Shown here piece after piece: positions 12,988 to 15,377 of a DNA stretch of 15,377 nucleotides. This DNA is from Lachnospiraceae bacterium. Its GTDB lineage: Bacteria > Bacillota > Clostridia > Lachnospirales > Lachnospiraceae. The stretch covers positions 1-15,377 of the forward strand of contig CAADYR010000137.1 in NCBI GenBank assembly GCA_900753305.1, given 5' to 3'. Every line of letters begins with the position of its first letter. The stretch's first letter is position 1. The notes beneath the pieces are model-generated. The model did no database searches. It saw only the letters and a program-made list of their open reading frames with translations, and was not told the DNA's origin. The position numbers and the translations under genes are program-made.

Positions 12988-15377
12988 ATGAATATAACAT
13001 TAGATGCACAGTATACATCGTCCCATGTGACCGATACCGACAAGACAACTACATATAAGACAACTGCTGACTCCGTACAGGTCAGGAGCAGCGGATATTC
13101 ATTAGACATTGCAGATAATAAAGTTATGGATGACAACGCATATCAGGGTCACGGATTGACCGCAGAGGATATTATGTCGAAGGCCGGGAATACGAACGTT
13201 CAGGCTCAAAAAGACTTTATGATCGTAATGTCTAATTCTGTTTCAGGGGAAGATATGGAGAAAATGCAGGAAGAAGGCTTCCAACCTGGCAGTACAGATG
13301 TAGAAACTTATGTCAGTATCGTAGACAGGATTAAGGTAACACTTGCCAAAGCGGGCGTAGAAATAACAGGATATAATGACGATCTCAATACAGAAACCGT
13401 GGAACAGATAACGGGAAGCCGCATAGATGCCAACGAACTGATCAACAAAATGCAGCAGGCAGATATCCCTGTTACAGAGGATAATGTGGAGGCATTGGCA
13501 GAGGCTATCGCGCAGGCATCACAAATCGGAACGCTTGGTGAGGATGCCGTAAAATATATGCTGCTTAATCATAAACTTCCTACAGTGGATAATCTCTATG
13601 TAGCACAGTTTTCCAGTGCAACCACAATGAGACAGGCACAGGGGTATTACAGTGACTATGGACAGGGTTATTATGCCAGAAAGGCAGATACGATTGACTG
13701 GGATAAGCTGCAAAGCGGAATTGATAGTGTGATCAGCCAGTCAGGACTTCAAAATACACAGGAAGTACAGGAAAATGCGAGATGGCTCATAGAGTCAGGA
13801 ATTGAACTTACTCCACAAAACCTGACAGCAGTGTCAGAATTGGAAAATCTGGATCTGCCAATGGATATGGAACAACTTATGGATATCACGATCACGGCAA
13901 TGGGAAATGGGAAACAGCCAGGTAAGGCATTGCTGACAGGTGAACAGCCCATCTGGCAGCAGGCACAGGAACTGACACAGGAAGCTGCGGCGATCAGTGA
14001 TGAAGCAATACATGAGACAGTGGAATCAGGAGAAGTTCTCAACCTTAGAAATCTGTATGCCACACAGAAAGAAATAGAAGCCAGACAGGGGCAGCAGTCA
14101 GCAGATTCGGTAGTAGAGAATGCAACAGGTGATCAACCAGAAGAATTATCTGTAAAGGAAATAGAGGCCAGACGTCAGATGGAAGAAATTCGTCTGATGA
14201 TGACAGAAGAAGCAAACCGCCAGTTATTAAAGAGTGGATATCAGATAGATACTACGGAGCTTTCACAATTAGTAGAGGCATTAAAAATAACAGAAGCTAA
14301 TCTCAAAGCAGCCATGTTTGGAGGCGAAACACAGGAAATCAGTGAGGAAAGGGCAATCTGGTATGAAGATACTCTGGAGGTGACTGATAAACTGGCATCT
14401 ATGCCTGCTGCATTGGCAGGTAAGATATCTGCGAGCAAGACACCTTTTACATTGCAGACACTATATCAGGAAGGAAGTTTCCTGCAAAGCAAATATGAGA
14501 AGGCAGGAGAAACCTATGAAGCACTGATGACTGCACCGCGTAAGGATCTGGGGGACAGTATCAAAAAGGCATTCCGTAATGTTGATGATATACTGGAAGA
14601 TCTGGATATGGAATTAAATGACAGTAACCGAAGAGCAGTCAGAATTCTGGGTTACAACAACATGGAAATCACAAAAGAGAACATTGCTTCTGTAAAAGAG
14701 GCAGATTCGCAGGTAACCGGAGTGATCAGGCGTATGACACCGGCAACAACACTTCAGATGATCAGAGAGCAGATCAATCCGCTTGAAATGAATCTGGATG
14801 AGTTGGATCAGTATCTTAATGAACAGGATAAAGATACTGGGGCAGATGCAGAGAAGTTTTCCCGTTATCTGCAAAAGCTGGATAGAAGCCATTCTATTAC
14901 GGAAGATGAGCGGGAAGCATATATTGGGATTTACCGCCTTTTCAGGCAGATCGAGAAATCAGACGGAGCAGTTATTGGAAGCGTAGTAGCTTCTGGTGCA
15001 GAAATGAATTTTAAAAATATGTTATCTGCAGTACGTACTAGCCAGCATAAAAATATGGATGTTTCCATAGATGATACTTTTGGTGGGCTGGAGAAACTTA
15101 TCTCAAAGTCTGATGCCATAGATGAACAGATCATGGCAGGATATAAAGAAAATAATGGACAGAATACAGCCTCACAGGATTATCAGGATCAGACCCGGTA
15201 TTATGCCAGATTATCAGGAGAGATTAAGGATGAACTGGCACAGAATACAGATCCGGCGGCATTGCAGAATATGGATATAAAAGCGGATACTACGATAGAG
15301 CAGTTTGCACAGAATCTGGAACAGGCAAATGCACAGCAAAATGAAGAAAAAGATATACAGCAAAGCAGGGTACAGGA
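12988..15377 (+). CDS. Large Gln/Glu-rich helical-repeat protein, partial at the 3' end (possibly DUF6240-like)
   Basis: An uninterrupted frame runs from ATG 12988 to the window edge, giving 796 residues without a stop; the C-terminus is missing. The frame also stays open upstream, so TTG 12928 or GTG 12943 are possible starts, but the protein-like sequence begins at MNITLDAQYTSS. The ribosome binding site (AAAGG, 12970-12974) is 13 nt away and weak. There is no signal peptide or membrane segment. The protein is mostly helical, rich in Gln, Glu and Asp and poor in Cys. A motif of the form GxIxxTxENI recurs (ADIPVTEDNV 158-167, GIELTPQNL 271-279, NMEITKENI 558-566), suggesting a repeated helical module. 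It resembles large uncharacterised Lachnospiraceae proteins that I recall as DUF6240, some near flagellar genes; this is from memory. Its function is unknown. Confidence 0.85.
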   Translation, partial: MNITLDAQYTSSHVTDTDKTTTYKTTADSVQVRSSGYSLDIADNKVMDDNAYQGHGLTAEDIMSKAGNTNVQAQKDFMIVMSNSVSGEDMEKMQEEGFQPGSTDVETYVSIVDRIKVTLAKAGVEITGYNDDLNTETVEQITGSRIDANELINKMQQADIPVTEDNVEALAEAIAQASQIGTLGEDAVKYMLLNHKLPTVDNLYVAQFSSATTMRQAQGYYSDYGQGYYARKADTIDWDKLQSGIDSVISQSGLQNTQEVQENARWLIESGIELTPQNLTAVSELENLDLPMDMEQLMDITITAMGNGKQPGKALLTGEQPIWQQAQELTQEAAAISDEAIHETVESGEVLNLRNLYATQKEIEARQGQQSADSVVENATGDQPEELSVKEIEARRQMEEIRLMMTEEANRQLLKSGYQIDTTELSQLVEALKITEANLKAAMFGGETQEISEERAIWYEDTLEVTDKLASMPAALAGKISASKTPFTLQTLYQEGSFLQSKYEKAGETYEALMTAPRKDLGDSIKKAFRNVDDILEDLDMELNDSNRRAVRILGYNNMEITKENIASVKEADSQVTGVIRRMTPATTLQMIREQINPLEMNLDELDQYLNEQDKDTGADAEKFSRYLQKLDRSHSITEDEREAYIGIYRLFRQIEKSDGAVIGSVVASGAEMNFKNMLSAVRTSQHKNMDVSIDDTFGGLEKLISKSDAIDEQIMAGYKENNGQNTASQDYQDQTRYYARLSGEIKDELAQNTDPAALQNMDIKADTTIEQFAQNLEQANAQQNEEKDIQQSRVQ

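Noticed and set aside
13519..15134. Minus-strand and alternative-frame open stretches (13519-13713, 13749-14063, 14241-14438, 14614-14892, 14798-14986, 14931-15134)
   Set aside because: All lie inside the continuous + strand frame that runs from 12988 to the window edge and do not look like proteins.

Overview
The window reads as a chromosomal segment from a low-GC, Gram-positive anaerobe of the Clostridia, most likely Lachnospiraceae (Roseburia/Butyrivibrio-like). This is inferred from the AT-rich sequence, purine-rich Shine-Dalgarno sites, TTG starts, TTGACA/TATAAT-type promoters and protein sequence character. There is no sign of phage, transposon, plasmid or CRISPR; it looks like core chromosome with some poorly known lineage genes. 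All gene-sized reading frames run on the + strand except a tRNA at the left edge.

Layout. (1) 1-236: a minus-strand tRNA-Lys(CUU) and, divergent from it, the promoter of the first protein gene. Both promoters are near consensus and sit either side of a shared A/T tract. (2) 237-2264: a 675-aa protein with about 400 residues of unassigned N-terminus joined to a class I SAM methyltransferase domain. (3) 2427-6408: a probable operon of a seven-helix membrane c-di-GMP protein (degenerate GGDEF, apparently intact EAL), a TatD-family hydrolase and the 16S rRNA dimethyltransferase RsmA. (4) 6436-11503: a promoter followed by a 999-aa cytosolic protein (TPR-like N-terminus, six tyrosine-rich acidic tandem repeats, a long glutamate-rich linker, and a C-terminal AAA+-like domain that appears to have lost its ATPase residues) and, 6 bases later, the glycogen branching enzyme GlgB. 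(5) 11565-12848: an O-acetylhomoserine sulfhydrylase-type PLP enzyme, closed by a strong intrinsic terminator. (6) 12988-15377: a large alpha-helical, Gln/Glu-rich protein that runs off the right edge, preceded by a possible sigma-28-like promoter.

How it fits together. Most genes are housekeeping: tRNA, ribosome maturation, nuclease, glycogen and methionine/cysteine metabolism. The c-di-GMP phosphodiesterase and the sigma-28-like promoter of the last gene both hint at a motile organism, but nothing in the window proves flagella. The least explained elements are the TPR/repeat/pseudo-AAA protein coupled to glgB, the N-terminal half of the methyltransferase protein, and the partial helical-repeat protein at the right edge. 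No stretch longer than 300 bases lacks a gene.
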